From contig NZ_VUMI01000062.1 of assembly GCF_009696275.1 (NCBI RefSeq), positions 1 through 33,563 of the forward strand: a stretch of DNA of 33,563 nt. Direction: 5' to 3'. Shown here in pieces: positions 13,521-21,873 of this stretch (its first letter is position 1; every line of letters starts with the position of its first letter). Below the pieces are notes generated by a model that was not told the DNA's origin, searched no databases, and saw only the letters and a list, made by a program, of their open reading frames with translations. This stretch comes from Eisenbergiella porci. GTDB taxonomy: Bacteria > Bacillota > Clostridia > Lachnospirales > Lachnospiraceae. The translations under genes and the position numbers were made by a program.

Positions 13521-15317
13521 TTAATCCTCTGTTCTGAGTGCCTGTCTTACCTTGGTTACCGTTTCATTCATCTGTGTCTGCTGCATTCCTCCGTTTCTGG
13601 ATGCAGTGCTTGGCTCCGTGCTTTCCGGCTCCTCATCCATGCAGCACATATATCTGCGGATGATTTCCTCTTCGATTTCCTGCTTGTCTGCATAGGCTAC
13701 CTTTCTTGCCGACTTTTCCTCAATCTCGTATGGCTCCTCGAAGGTAATTCCCCACTTTAGGAACAGTTTCAGTTTTGTTCTCATGGGATGGCTTCCTGTT
13801 TTGGATACGATAAAGTTACCTTTCGGCAGAGATTTTAACTCATCCGGTGTCATCAACGGTCTTTGTATCATCTGGAGAGACTGACTTGGATCATTCTTTC
13901 CCCTGCTGATGGAGCCAGACATGACTGTCTTATTGCCAAGGCTCTTGGACAGCACTTCGGCAGATTCGGAATTAGGAGCGAAACCGCCAAAGATGGTATC
14001 CTGACAGTTATCAATAATGATTTCTGCCCCCTCTTTTCCATAGTTTTTAGTAAGCTGTGCATAGGACTGTATCATGGGTACGATGCTGACTCTTCTGGAA
14101 CGAGAGGCAGAGAACATCATCTCCGCACTTTCAATCTTTGGTATGGTTCCAACTTCATCCCAATAGAAAACCACACGGTTATCCAGCTTTCCACCGTTCT
14201 CATCCGCCATCACAAGGATTTCCCTGTAGAGCTGCTGCAAAATCAGAGAAATAATAAAATACTTGGTATTATCCTCTTCCGGCATCACTAAAAATACCGC
14301 TGTCTTCTGCTTACAAAACATTTCAGCATCGATAGCGGTATCAAAGCACAGTATCTGCTCCAGTTCGGAATCCAAAAAGGAGTTGAGTCTGGAAAGGGCT
14401 GTGGAAAGAACAGACTGCATGGACTGCTCTGCGGTATTTAAAGCTGCCCCGGCAAACCATTTTGCTTTATGGGTATCCGGCAGTTTTGCCATCAGCAACT
14501 GAAACTGATTCTTTCCCTTTACCTTGGATGGCGCCAGTAAATCCTGAATCAGTTTAAACACACTGATGATATGCCTTTTCTCCTTTGGGCAGAATTCTGC
14601 TATTAGCAGAATGACTGCGGTCAGCACACCTTCTGCGGCATCATAGAAAAATGCGTTTTGTCCGTAGCTGGCACTGTCTGCTCCTCCGGAGGATATGATG
14701 GTCTTGGCAGTAATCTTGGCATACTTTTCTGCCTTTGCCTTGGCACTTAAATTGTTATGGTCTGCCAGATACTCATCCATGTACTTGTTTACCAAGTGGA
14801 GCATATTATCGCCATCACTTCTCGTAGGATTTCTTAAATCAATGACTGCGGTATGATACCCATAGTATTTCTTGGCAATTCCTGCATAATTACGATAAAG
14901 GTCACCCTTGGTATCGGTAGTCAGAAAACTCATTCCACAGGCACAGGCATACTCAATGTTTGGGTACAAAAAATGCGCAGTTTTACCCACGCCTGCTGCC
15001 CCTATCATAAGACAATGCACATCTCCGGTATCTACAAGGGCATACAACTTTCCTGCCCTTTCTATGCTACTCAACACAAGTCCCTGTGCTGTAGGCAAGT
15101 TCTCTCCCTGCCTCCATTTCTCCGGCTCATAGGCTACTTCCACATAGGTTTCTTCGATTTCTTTCTTGGTGGCAAACCGGGCGGTTCCATGCTGACCGTC
15201 ACCGACTGTCTTACTCTTGATTCCGTTTAATGTATAATAATGTGCCAGCAGGGATAATCCTCCAATCACAGAAAACATAATTACTCCTGCTGTCAGCAAC
15301 ATCATGACTGGCTGCAT
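13521..15317 (-). CDS. VirD4/TcpA-type coupling ATPase
   Basis: The coupling protein that brings the relaxase-DNA complex to the secretion channel. One membrane segment lies near the N-terminus. Walker A is G-A-A-G-V-G-K-T at about 106-113, and Walker B is F-Y-W-D-E-V-G near the middle. The T4SS-DNA-transfer segment D-T-K-G-D-L-Y-R-N follows Walker A. The open frame extends to 15416, but that would overlap the primase-like gene by 115 bases. The ATG at 15317 has a GGAG upstream and gives 598 residues. The C-terminal 50 residues are low-complexity. It sits downstream of relaxase and primase genes. Confidence 0.9.
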   Translation of the reverse strand: MQPVMMLLTAGVIMFSVIGGLSLLAHYYTLNGIKSKTVGDGQHGTARFATKKEIEETYVEVAYEPEKWRQGENLPTAQGLVLSSIERAGKLYALVDTGDVHCLMIGAAGVGKTAHFLYPNIEYACACGMSFLTTDTKGDLYRNYAGIAKKYYGYHTAVIDLRNPTRSDGDNMLHLVNKYMDEYLADHNNLSAKAKAEKYAKITAKTIISSGGADSASYGQNAFFYDAAEGVLTAVILLIAEFCPKEKRHIISVFKLIQDLLAPSKVKGKNQFQLLMAKLPDTHKAKWFAGAALNTAEQSMQSVLSTALSRLNSFLDSELEQILCFDTAIDAEMFCKQKTAVFLVMPEEDNTKYFIISLILQQLYREILVMADENGGKLDNRVVFYWDEVGTIPKIESAEMMFSASRSRRVSIVPMIQSYAQLTKNYGKEGAEIIIDNCQDTIFGGFAPNSESAEVLSKSLGNKTVMSGSISRGKNDPSQSLQMIQRPLMTPDELKSLPKGNFIVSKTGSHPMRTKLKLFLKWGITFEEPYEIEEKSARKVAYADKQEIEEEIIRRYMCCMDEEPESTEPSTASRNGGMQQTQMNETVTKVRQALRTED

Positions 15318-16831
15318 TCCATCTTCATCTCCTTCCTCTGTACGATTTCCTGTTTTTGATAATCTGTGGTAATAAAAATATGAGCCTTGATACATTCCAT
15401 CGTAAGGCTCATACATTTCTTCACTAACAACTCTTTATTCTCTTTTACGCTTAAATCCCTGTTATCGAATACCGCCATTGCTTCCTCAAAAGCATTCTGC
15501 ATATTCCGAAGTCTGGTTGCTAAATTTCCTTTGTCTCGGTGTGGCCGGTATCTCTTGCACAGATTTTCTAGGATTTCTTCTGCGCTGGTCTGGTGGCCTA
15601 GCTCCTTTCCCTCTTTTTCCATACATCTGACCAGCACTCCGCACAGAAGCATACCGTGACCGTCAAAAGCATCTTCCAGATTCTCCCTTTTCTGTCCTTG
15701 TTTTAAAGAGTTATATATCTCCCCATAATACCGCAGGATATATTCCCTGTTTCCATACTTGCCATCTACACATGCTGTTACTTCTTTTAAGGCATCGGTA
15801 AAGCTGTGACATTCCAATATCTTTGGATGCTCCTCTGCCGGTATTGCCTCCTGACCGTGCAGATGTTTTAAATCTTCATTCCAATCCTTATAGGTTGATT
15901 GTAGACTTCGAATGTTAGCATATCCTTTTGATACTAAAATCTCAGCAAGTCTGCCACAGGCTTCTATGCCTGCCGCGTCATGGTCTAAGCATAAAATAAT
16001 CTCTTGCAGGTAGGGATGGTCTTTTAACATTCCAAGCATGGCATGTTCCGCTACTCCATTCAGCACAATGTAACTGTTCTCCTGCCAGTTTTTCGGATAC
16101 AGCGTTAAAAAGGAAAGCAGGTCAATGGGAGCCTCAAACACATAAAGTTTCTTCCCTTTGCCTGCATATCCAAACCCATAGGACGGATTGGAACCTTCTT
16201 CATTGATTCGGAAACTCTTTCCGTCCGAGTAGGTTCCCTTTTTATGAATGTGCCGGATAGTTCCATCCTTATCCACTCCTGCAAAAACAGCATTGTGATG
16301 GTCTTCCGACTCATACAGGGTTCCCTGCTTTGCAAAGTAAGAAATCACATCCCGACTGATATATCTTTTCTGCATAAGATACGCATAGACTCTTTTCATG
16401 TTTTCATATTTCTTTGGGATGATTAATTCTTTCTTTTCCTTCTCAGGCTCCTCCACATCCTGTCCGGCTTGCGCTGTACTTTTCTCCTGTTTTCTCTTGG
16501 ATGTATTCGTACCACCATTTCCATGCACAGACCTATGATTTTTTCCTGCTCCATGAATGACCTCCCCGGTTTCTCCATTTAACAGATACGTCACTGCCTC
16601 CGGAAAATTCATTCCAAAGAATTCCTGCATGAAATCAATGGCATGGCTTCCTGTCTGCTGGCTGTGACGATACCACCGGTTTCCCCGAAAGGTTACACTT
16701 TTATGTCTTTTCCAGCGCCATTCATTCCCGGACTTTTCCACCTCTTCATTCATATCACGCAGAATATTTAATATGGGGACTGCATTGGCTCTCTCCTTCT
16801 GTTCCTCCGTAAAATAAATAAAATCTCCCAT
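15302..16831 (-). CDS. DUF3991/TOPRIM primase-like protein
   Basis: A 509-residue protein with an N-terminal DUF3991-like region (residues about 15-90; W-R-W-K-R-H, R-G-N-R-W-Y-R-H-S, G-S-H-A-I-D-F). A low-complexity linker follows, then a TOPRIM domain with V-F-E-A-P-I-D-L-L-S and L-C-L-D-H-D-A-A-G as the metal-binding Glu and Asp motifs. No CHC2 zinc-finger cysteines are seen. Such proteins are common beside ICE relaxases and are thought to prime complementary-strand synthesis in the recipient. It begins 14 bases after the relaxase stop and its end overlaps the VirD4 start by 16 bases. Confidence 0.85.
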   Translation of the reverse strand: MGDFIYFTEEQKERANAVPILNILRDMNEEVEKSGNEWRWKRHKSVTFRGNRWYRHSQQTGSHAIDFMQEFFGMNFPEAVTYLLNGETGEVIHGAGKNHRSVHGNGGTNTSKRKQEKSTAQAGQDVEEPEKEKKELIIPKKYENMKRVYAYLMQKRYISRDVISYFAKQGTLYESEDHHNAVFAGVDKDGTIRHIHKKGTYSDGKSFRINEEGSNPSYGFGYAGKGKKLYVFEAPIDLLSFLTLYPKNWQENSYIVLNGVAEHAMLGMLKDHPYLQEIILCLDHDAAGIEACGRLAEILVSKGYANIRSLQSTYKDWNEDLKHLHGQEAIPAEEHPKILECHSFTDALKEVTACVDGKYGNREYILRYYGEIYNSLKQGQKRENLEDAFDGHGMLLCGVLVRCMEKEGKELGHQTSAEEILENLCKRYRPHRDKGNLATRLRNMQNAFEEAMAVFDNRDLSVKENKELLVKKCMSLTMECIKAHIFITTDYQKQEIVQRKEMKMECSQS

Positions 16832-16845
16832 CCGCTTCCTCCTTC

Positions 16846-19671
16846 CTACTGCGTCTGTACCATTTCTTCTCTATCATCCTCAGCATGACCTTGGGCAATC
16901 TTCTTCTGCTTGATTTTCCGTGCCATCTTACGATCCACGCCGCCTCTGCCGCCTTTTCTTCTTCCTGCCACATCTTCTTCCACAATTTTTTCCAAGTGAT
17001 GAAGAAGCCTTGTGGCCATAAGCAACAGGTCCGGGTGATACCCTTCTCCCCAATGCTCCAAAAAATAAACAGCGTACACATTCCCCTGTTCCGCTGCTAA
17101 TCTAAAATATTCGTATGCCTTTTCTCTGTCCTGTTCTACATCCTTCCCTATCAGGTATAACTTGCCAAGAACATACTGAGCATATTGGTTTCCGTTTTCT
17201 GCTGCCTCTGTCAAAAGTTTCAACGCAAGAGACACATTTTTCTCCACACCTTCTCCAGTCAGATACAACCTGCCTAACCGATACATGGCATATTCGTGAT
17301 GCCGGGATGCCGCCAGTGACAAATACTTTACCGCTTTTGCCATATCCCGATACTCCTTTGACAGATAAATACTAGCCAACCTGTATTGTGCATAGGCATT
17401 TTCCTGTTCTGCCGACTGTTCCAGATAATAAATTGCCTTTTCCATATCCCTGGCAATCAAGGTTCCCTCCGCAAACAATTTTCCCAAGGCATAAGCGGCA
17501 AAGGGATTTCCCTGCCCTGCAATCTCTTCCAGACAGTTCATGGCATATTTGATTTTTGCATAGTCTGGTTCTATATCCGAATGTTCTTCTATTTTCTTCT
17601 GCTCCTGTCTGATATACATTTTGGCTAACTGATATCTGGCATGGGCATTATTGTATCCGGCAGCCTTTTTGAAATAATGCTCTGCCTTTTCCTCACTCGG
17701 CTCCGTACCTTTTCCGTGCAGATACATACAGCCTATCCGATACATAAGGTTATCATCCCTGGACTCCTTTTCCATCTTCAGAAAACCAAGAAAAGCAACT
17801 CGGAAACTTTTCTCTGCCAAATCTGCATTCTTTTCTGTTCCCCTGCCGCTTTCATATAATTTTCCAAGTTCATAGGATGCATAGGGATTTCCTTTCTGAT
17901 GGGATTTTCGGAATAGGTGGAATGCTGTTTCATCGTCCTGCTCCACACCTTTTCCCTGCAAATAAAACATTCCAAGAGAATACTCTGCATACTTGTGGTT
18001 CTTATTTACTGCCATTTGAAACCACTTGGCTGCCATTGCTTCATCTGCCTCTGTGCCTAATCCGTACTGATACATCTTACCGATACGGTATTCCAGATAG
18101 GCTTTCTCTTTTTTCTGCTCCAGTTCCTGAAATCCTGCCAGAGCAGACCGGTACCACTTATTTGATTCTTCTTTATTTGCATCAACAAAGATTCCCTTTT
18201 CATACATTTTACCCATGTCATGCATGGCATAGGCATTTCCGTTCTCTGCCTCCTCCTTCATCAATTCATAAGCAGCTTCTTCATCCGGCTCCATCTCCTT
18301 GGTACCGTACAGATAGGTCCTGGCTTCTTTGTAGGTATCAGTCCATTCGGCATACACGCTTCTTTCTTTCGGGGTTGTACCCTCTGAGGTCGTTCTATCT
18401 GGAGTTGTTTCCTCTATGGTTGCCTCTTCCCCGATATCCTCTCTGCTGTTATCTTCCGGCACAATTACGATTTCTCTAACGTCTGCATCCTCTTCTGCCA
18501 TTTCATCTTCTAATATTTCCTCCACTGTAATATCTGACTCTTCCGTATACAGATAGCCCTCTCCAAACCTTACCGCCTCTTTGATTACCATGTTCTTGAT
18601 GCTTTTAAATTCTTTTCTGGCAGACAGCGGCAGAACTTCTAATGGTGTATCCTTATAGTGTCCGACAATCTCCTGCTGGCTCTCCATCCACTTCTCATAG
18701 CATTCCGCCACCAGCTTCTCCTTTGCCAGTTCGTCCACGATATCATTTACAATGGCTTTCACATCCGCTTTTAGATATCCATAGACCTTTTTGCCTCCTG
18801 TATTCATAAGTCTTCTTGACAGCAGTTCCATTTTTTCTGCAATCGCCCTGTTATGTATCATTCCTGACTGCATCTGGCCAAGTAAATAAAGCAGGCTCTT
18901 TTCTGCCTGCTCCTTCAACTTATTCCTCTGCTGTGTTTTCTTTTCATAGATGCTCATAAAATCCTGACGAAAAATATCGTGTGCAAATGCAGACCTCATG
19001 GTTTCGATGCCTTTTTCTGTCAGATATCCTTCGGTTGGCTTAGTGGAATACACCACCAGATGTACATGTGGATGATGAGACTCATTGTGAAAGGCTGCAT
19101 ACCATTTCAGATTCCTGCTGTCTATCTTATAATTCTCTGCCAGAAGCTGCACCCGACTACGGAGCAGAGCCTGCCACTGTGCTGCATTGTCATACCCAAG
19201 TCTTTCTGCATCCTCTCTGCGCAGGCTGATGACATTCGTCCAGATCACTCCTGGATGATTTGCCACCTCCTCTGCCACCTTGGAAAGCACCACCGCCTCC
19301 CCTTCATTAGAAAACAGACCGTGAGTACCTATTTTTTCTACTCTCGGTCTGTTCGCCAGATAATCAATATAATTTTTCTTTTTTGCTATAATGTCCAGAT
19401 TGTTTTCCAATGCCTGCGTGATAAATTCCGAGGCATTCTCTCTGGTAGGTTTTTGAAGATACTCATAATACTCATGCATGCGGTCTGCATCGGGAATCTT
19501 TGACAAGATGTCTGCTATTAATTCTTTCTGCTTTATGGTTGCCGGCAGTAAAGACATTGTGCTGTCTACCTTTTCCACACCCTCACGGGTACCAATGTAA
19601 TTCATGTAATTGGAAAGGTGGGATGGTGGAGCATTTTTTAAGTAGTTGCAACGTAAAATTAACTTAGGCAT
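16846..19671 (-). CDS. MobP3-like relaxase fused to Sel1 repeats
   Basis: A 941-residue protein. Residues 1 to about 260 are a relaxase domain: the histidine cluster H-N-E-S-H-H-P-H-V-H-L-V-V-Y has H195, H199-H200, H202 and H204, fitting the HUH metal site of MobP-type relaxases. Tyr22 or Tyr25 in N-Y-M-N-Y-I-G-T-R-E-G is the likely nicking residue. A helical region to about 400 and an acidic linker follow. Then come about ten Sel1-like repeats to about residue 870 (pattern A-Y-x-L-G-x-x-Y-x-x-G), and a basic tail rich in Lys/Arg. It nicks oriT and pilots the strand; Sel1 repeats usually bind proteins. It overlaps the DUF4238-like gene by eight bases. Confidence 0.88.
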   Translation of the reverse strand: MPKLILRCNYLKNAPPSHLSNYMNYIGTREGVEKVDSTMSLLPATIKQKELIADILSKIPDADRMHEYYEYLQKPTRENASEFITQALENNLDIIAKKKNYIDYLANRPRVEKIGTHGLFSNEGEAVVLSKVAEEVANHPGVIWTNVISLRREDAERLGYDNAAQWQALLRSRVQLLAENYKIDSRNLKWYAAFHNESHHPHVHLVVYSTKPTEGYLTEKGIETMRSAFAHDIFRQDFMSIYEKKTQQRNKLKEQAEKSLLYLLGQMQSGMIHNRAIAEKMELLSRRLMNTGGKKVYGYLKADVKAIVNDIVDELAKEKLVAECYEKWMESQQEIVGHYKDTPLEVLPLSARKEFKSIKNMVIKEAVRFGEGYLYTEESDITVEEILEDEMAEEDADVREIVIVPEDNSREDIGEEATIEETTPDRTTSEGTTPKERSVYAEWTDTYKEARTYLYGTKEMEPDEEAAYELMKEEAENGNAYAMHDMGKMYEKGIFVDANKEESNKWYRSALAGFQELEQKKEKAYLEYRIGKMYQYGLGTEADEAMAAKWFQMAVNKNHKYAEYSLGMFYLQGKGVEQDDETAFHLFRKSHQKGNPYASYELGKLYESGRGTEKNADLAEKSFRVAFLGFLKMEKESRDDNLMYRIGCMYLHGKGTEPSEEKAEHYFKKAAGYNNAHARYQLAKMYIRQEQKKIEEHSDIEPDYAKIKYAMNCLEEIAGQGNPFAAYALGKLFAEGTLIARDMEKAIYYLEQSAEQENAYAQYRLASIYLSKEYRDMAKAVKYLSLAASRHHEYAMYRLGRLYLTGEGVEKNVSLALKLLTEAAENGNQYAQYVLGKLYLIGKDVEQDREKAYEYFRLAAEQGNVYAVYFLEHWGEGYHPDLLLMATRLLHHLEKIVEEDVAGRRKGGRGGVDRKMARKIKQKKIAQGHAEDDREEMVQTQ

Positions 19672-20440
19672 TTATTTCTCCTGCTAATCGTTCTAATTCA
19701 TTCTTTTGAGGACAAACAATATATCCCCATTTATATTTTAATTGAGCATTGAATGCACATTGATTCATGCACATAATATCCTTTTCTCTTTCAATTTCAA
19801 ACATCGCCATTGTTCCATCATTATTTATTACACGCTCAATATAATTTATGTGAATTAAGCAAATTGCCATCTGAGGAGATATAGGTAAATTAAAAGTTAA
19901 ATGTCCATTAAAGCTGTAATTATATACACCATCCATTGATAATACAAACGGAATATTTGTTTTGTTAATCATGAATGTTACTATATATTCACATAGCAAT
20001 CCTTCCTGTTCTGCAATGTTTATACCATTTCTGGAAATATAATCGTGACGTTTATATTCTGGTAGCAGTTGTAACAGTTCTTCTGACTCGCTATTCCGTT
20101 CCAACGTAGCACCTCTTGCAATTAATGCATAAACAAATTTTTTTATTTCACCATCAATGCTTTTATTAATCTCGATAGTTTCTCTTTGTAAAACTCCCAT
20201 TCGTTCTATGTAAGCTATTATGTTTCCAAAAGGGGTTTCAATCTCATCTCTTAAATAGTCCTCTGTATATTTTGAATAATATCCGAACTGGGTATTTATT
20301 TTTCCAGCACTTCCATTTTTTCCAATATGCCCTTTTTCTACATCATAATAAAAAAAACGGTTATACTCATTATGAAAACGCTTCAATAATAATTTTGGCA
20401 TTTGAATATGTGAATTTACTACATCGCGGCTATCACTCAT
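19664..20440 (-). CDS. DUF4238-like cargo protein
   Basis: A soluble 258-residue protein with the DUF4238 opening (H-I-Q-M-P-K-L-L-L-K-R-F near residues 12-23) and conserved F-Y-Y-D-V, F-V-Y-A-L-I-A-R-G and P-x-Q-M-A-I-C-L-type segments. The activity of the family is not known to me. It separates the RHH relaxosome gene from the relaxase gene, which are normally adjacent, and overlaps the relaxase start by eight bases. It is more AT-rich than its neighbours and has its own consensus promoter. These features suggest a later-inserted accessory gene; a defence or anti-defence role is a guess. Confidence 0.65.
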   Translation of the reverse strand: MSDSRDVVNSHIQMPKLLLKRFHNEYNRFFYYDVEKGHIGKNGSAGKINTQFGYYSKYTEDYLRDEIETPFGNIIAYIERMGVLQRETIEINKSIDGEIKKFVYALIARGATLERNSESEELLQLLPEYKRHDYISRNGINIAEQEGLLCEYIVTFMINKTNIPFVLSMDGVYNYSFNGHLTFNLPISPQMAICLIHINYIERVINNDGTMAMFEIEREKDIMCMNQCAFNAQLKYKWGYIVCPQKNELERLAGEINA

Positions 20441-20507
20441 TATACTTCTCCTATACCCTGCTAATCATGACTCTATGTTTCATCCTCTGCTCTAATAAAT
20501 AATATCC

Positions 20508-20536
20508 ATTATATCATTCAAGAAAAAACTTGTCAT
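20508..20536 (-). promoter_or_regulatory. Sigma-A promoter for the DUF4238-like gene
   Basis: On the minus strand ATGACA (20531-20536) and TATAAT (20508-20513) are separated by 17 bases. The promoter lies in the gap after the RHH gene and points into the cargo gene and relaxase. Confidence 0.65.
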
Positions 20537-20554
20537 TGGCTTCTTTCCATCACA

Positions 20555-20965
20555 TCAATCATGCTGATATTCATACGCATCCTCAAACCTCACAGCACCA
20601 TTGATTCTTTTCACTTCATCTGCACACTTTGCCTGTAACTTTTGCAATGCTCCTTCATCCACGCCATGACTGTATGCAATCACATGGGACAATTTCGAAG
20701 TTTCCACCGCCAGCTTATACATCGCTCGAGCCATTCGGTTCTCGCTATCCTTTACGGTTGCGTGCATCACAGAGGAGATAGTGGAAAGCATATAGTTTTC
20801 AATTTTCTCTGATGTCAGATAGCCGATATAAAATTTCAATGCCTGATTCAAAAATTCATTTCTGGATTTTACATTAGCCTGCTGGAGCAGACTATCTATC
20901 TGCTCCAGCACTTCCTCCTCAATATAGAATCCCTTTCTTACTTTTCCCTTCTCTTCGCTTGCCAC
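20555..20965 (-). CDS. RHH relaxosome accessory protein (MobC-like)
   Basis: A protein of 136 residues from the preferred start. The N-terminal ribbon-helix-helix motif spans about 10-55 (K-G-F-Y-I-E-E-E-V-L-E-Q-I-D, then K-S-R-N-E-F-L-N-Q-A-L-K-F-Y-I), and the rest is helical. Such proteins bind oriT and help the relaxase nick. An ATG at 20971 directly abuts the GGAGG, leaving no spacing; the GTG at 20965 lies six bases away and is preferred. It lies between the repeat-rich candidate oriT and the relaxase, as expected for MobC-like proteins. Confidence 0.75.
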   Translation of the reverse strand: MASEEKGKVRKGFYIEEEVLEQIDSLLQQANVKSRNEFLNQALKFYIGYLTSEKIENYMLSTISSVMHATVKDSENRMARAMYKLAVETSKLSHVIAYSHGVDEGALQKLQAKCADEVKRINGAVRFEDAYEYQHD

Positions 20966-20980
20966 TCTCATCCTCCTTCT

Positions 20981-21106
20981 TTACTCTTCGCAGATGTCTA
21001 CGATATGCTCATAGGCTTTCTCGACACTTCGTGTTCCTGCAAATAATTCTAATACTTTTATAGTCCCGTATCGGTAGTGGTGCGCACTCTTACCAAACAG
21101 ACACAT
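20981..21106 (-). CDS. 41-residue ORF with methyltransferase-like motif I
   Basis: A frame beginning M-C-L-F-G-K-S-A-H-H-Y-R-Y-G and continuing K-V-L-E-L-F-A-G-T-R-S-V-E-K-A-Y-E. The second part looks like the AdoMet-binding motif I at the start of cytosine methyltransferases (x-V-L-x-L-F-A-G), but the frame ends 15 residues later at E-E. It ends nine bases before the RHH start region. No good ribosome binding site is visible. It could be a gene remnant or a real small protein; the resemblance may be chance. Confidence 0.35.
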   Translation of the reverse strand: MCLFGKSAHHYRYGTIKVLELFAGTRSVEKAYEHIVDICEE

Positions 21107-21582
21107 CTGCTGGGACTACTTTTCCTTTCTTTTTTCTTCTGCCTGCAAGCATTTTAGTGAAAGGCATAACTTCAAGTTCCCACAAAGCCTTTCAATTCGT
21201 GAAAACAATAAAAACAGGCATAACAATTTCAAAATTTACGAAAAAGTTATGCCATACCACAAATCTCCCAACGGCTCTGCCGGTGGGTGTTTGACGGGTT
21301 TTGCCGCCCTAAAGCGGCATAACCCCTTTAACCTGCACTATTTTCGATCCTAGTTTTACAGCCCTAAATTCCCCGGTTTACAGGCTTTATAATGCTCCTT
21401 AAAGCTGCCATTTCCGGACATTTCCGTTACCTTTCTTCAAATCGGCTCAAACAGGGCAGAATGAGTGCTGGTCGGTCACTTTATCCACTTTTGCCAAACG
21501 ATGGCACAAATCGGCTCACGAACGCTCACACGGGGGATTTGCTTTCTCCTACCCCGGCGTTGCAACCGATTTTCCCCTCTGG
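21107..21582. other. Repeat-rich non-coding region, candidate oriT
   Basis: About 475 bases without a supported gene, next to the RHH and relaxase genes. The 8-mer GGCATAAC occurs three times in one orientation (21163, 21217, 21316) and once inverted (21246-21253); the 21217 and 21246 copies form an inverted repeat with a 21-base spacer. A hairpin at 21267-21287 (CCCAACGGC/GCCGGTGGG, one mismatch, TCT loop) and GCCGC-CCTAAA-GCGGC near 21303-21318 follow. Iteron-like repeats plus hairpins beside a relaxase gene are the usual look of an origin of transfer. The nick site is not identified. Confidence 0.5.
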
Positions 21583-21840
21583 TTACTCATTCTGAGCAGA
21601 CATTCCGGCAGATGTGCCAGTGCTTTTTGCAGTATTTTTGTTGCTTTTCTTAATGGCTGCAGGCACATCTCCTCTGCTGTCAATGTATTCTCTCACTGCC
21701 TGGGGAACATATTTTTCATACATTTTGCCCAGCACATCGTTCATTTCAGACTCAAAGTCTGCGTCCTTCTTGCCCATGTACTGCTTGATTGCGTTCAGCT
21801 TTTCCTCTTCATATTTGATGGTTACTACTGCCTGTTTCAT
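21583..21840 (-). CDS. Small DUF6103-like protein
   Basis: An 85-residue protein: K-L-N-A-I-K-Q-Y-M-G-K-K-D-A-D, then L-G-K-M-Y-E-K-Y-V-P-Q-A-V-R-E-Y-I, and a Lys/Ser/Thr-rich tail. It resembles the small helical proteins I recall as DUF6103, and shares the Y-E-K-x-V-P-Q-x-V-R-x-[YF] core with the 23774-24145 gene, so the two are paralogues. Helical, soluble, possibly dimeric; function unknown. The downstream candidate oriT begins right after its stop. Confidence 0.6.
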   Translation of the reverse strand: MKQAVVTIKYEEEKLNAIKQYMGKKDADFESEMNDVLGKMYEKYVPQAVREYIDSRGDVPAAIKKSNKNTAKSTGTSAGMSAQNE

Positions 21841-21873
21841 GTTCTCTTACCTCCATTTTTATGTATTTTCTCA

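Noticed and set aside
13347-13760. Plus-strand 137-codon ORF across the HTH and VirD4 ends
   Set aside because: Antisense to recognised genes; no domain seen.
17877-18479. Plus-strand ORF of 200 codons antisense to the relaxase
   Set aside because: It is a shadow of the Sel1 repeat coding strand; low-complexity, Cys/Pro/His-rich sequence, and no family resemblance.
18979-19503. Plus-strand ORF of 174 codons antisense to the relaxase domain
   Set aside because: Opposite strand has clear relaxase motifs; the plus frame has no recognisable domain.
16846-19671. CRISPR array or tandem DNA repeat in the relaxase gene
   Set aside because: The periodicity is at protein level (Sel1 repeats); DNA units are diverged and no spacer structure is present.
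21330-21560. Tiny ORF (about 21 codons) on the minus strand in the candidate oriT region
   Set aside because: Too short, weak ribosome binding site and no family; left as part of the non-coding region.
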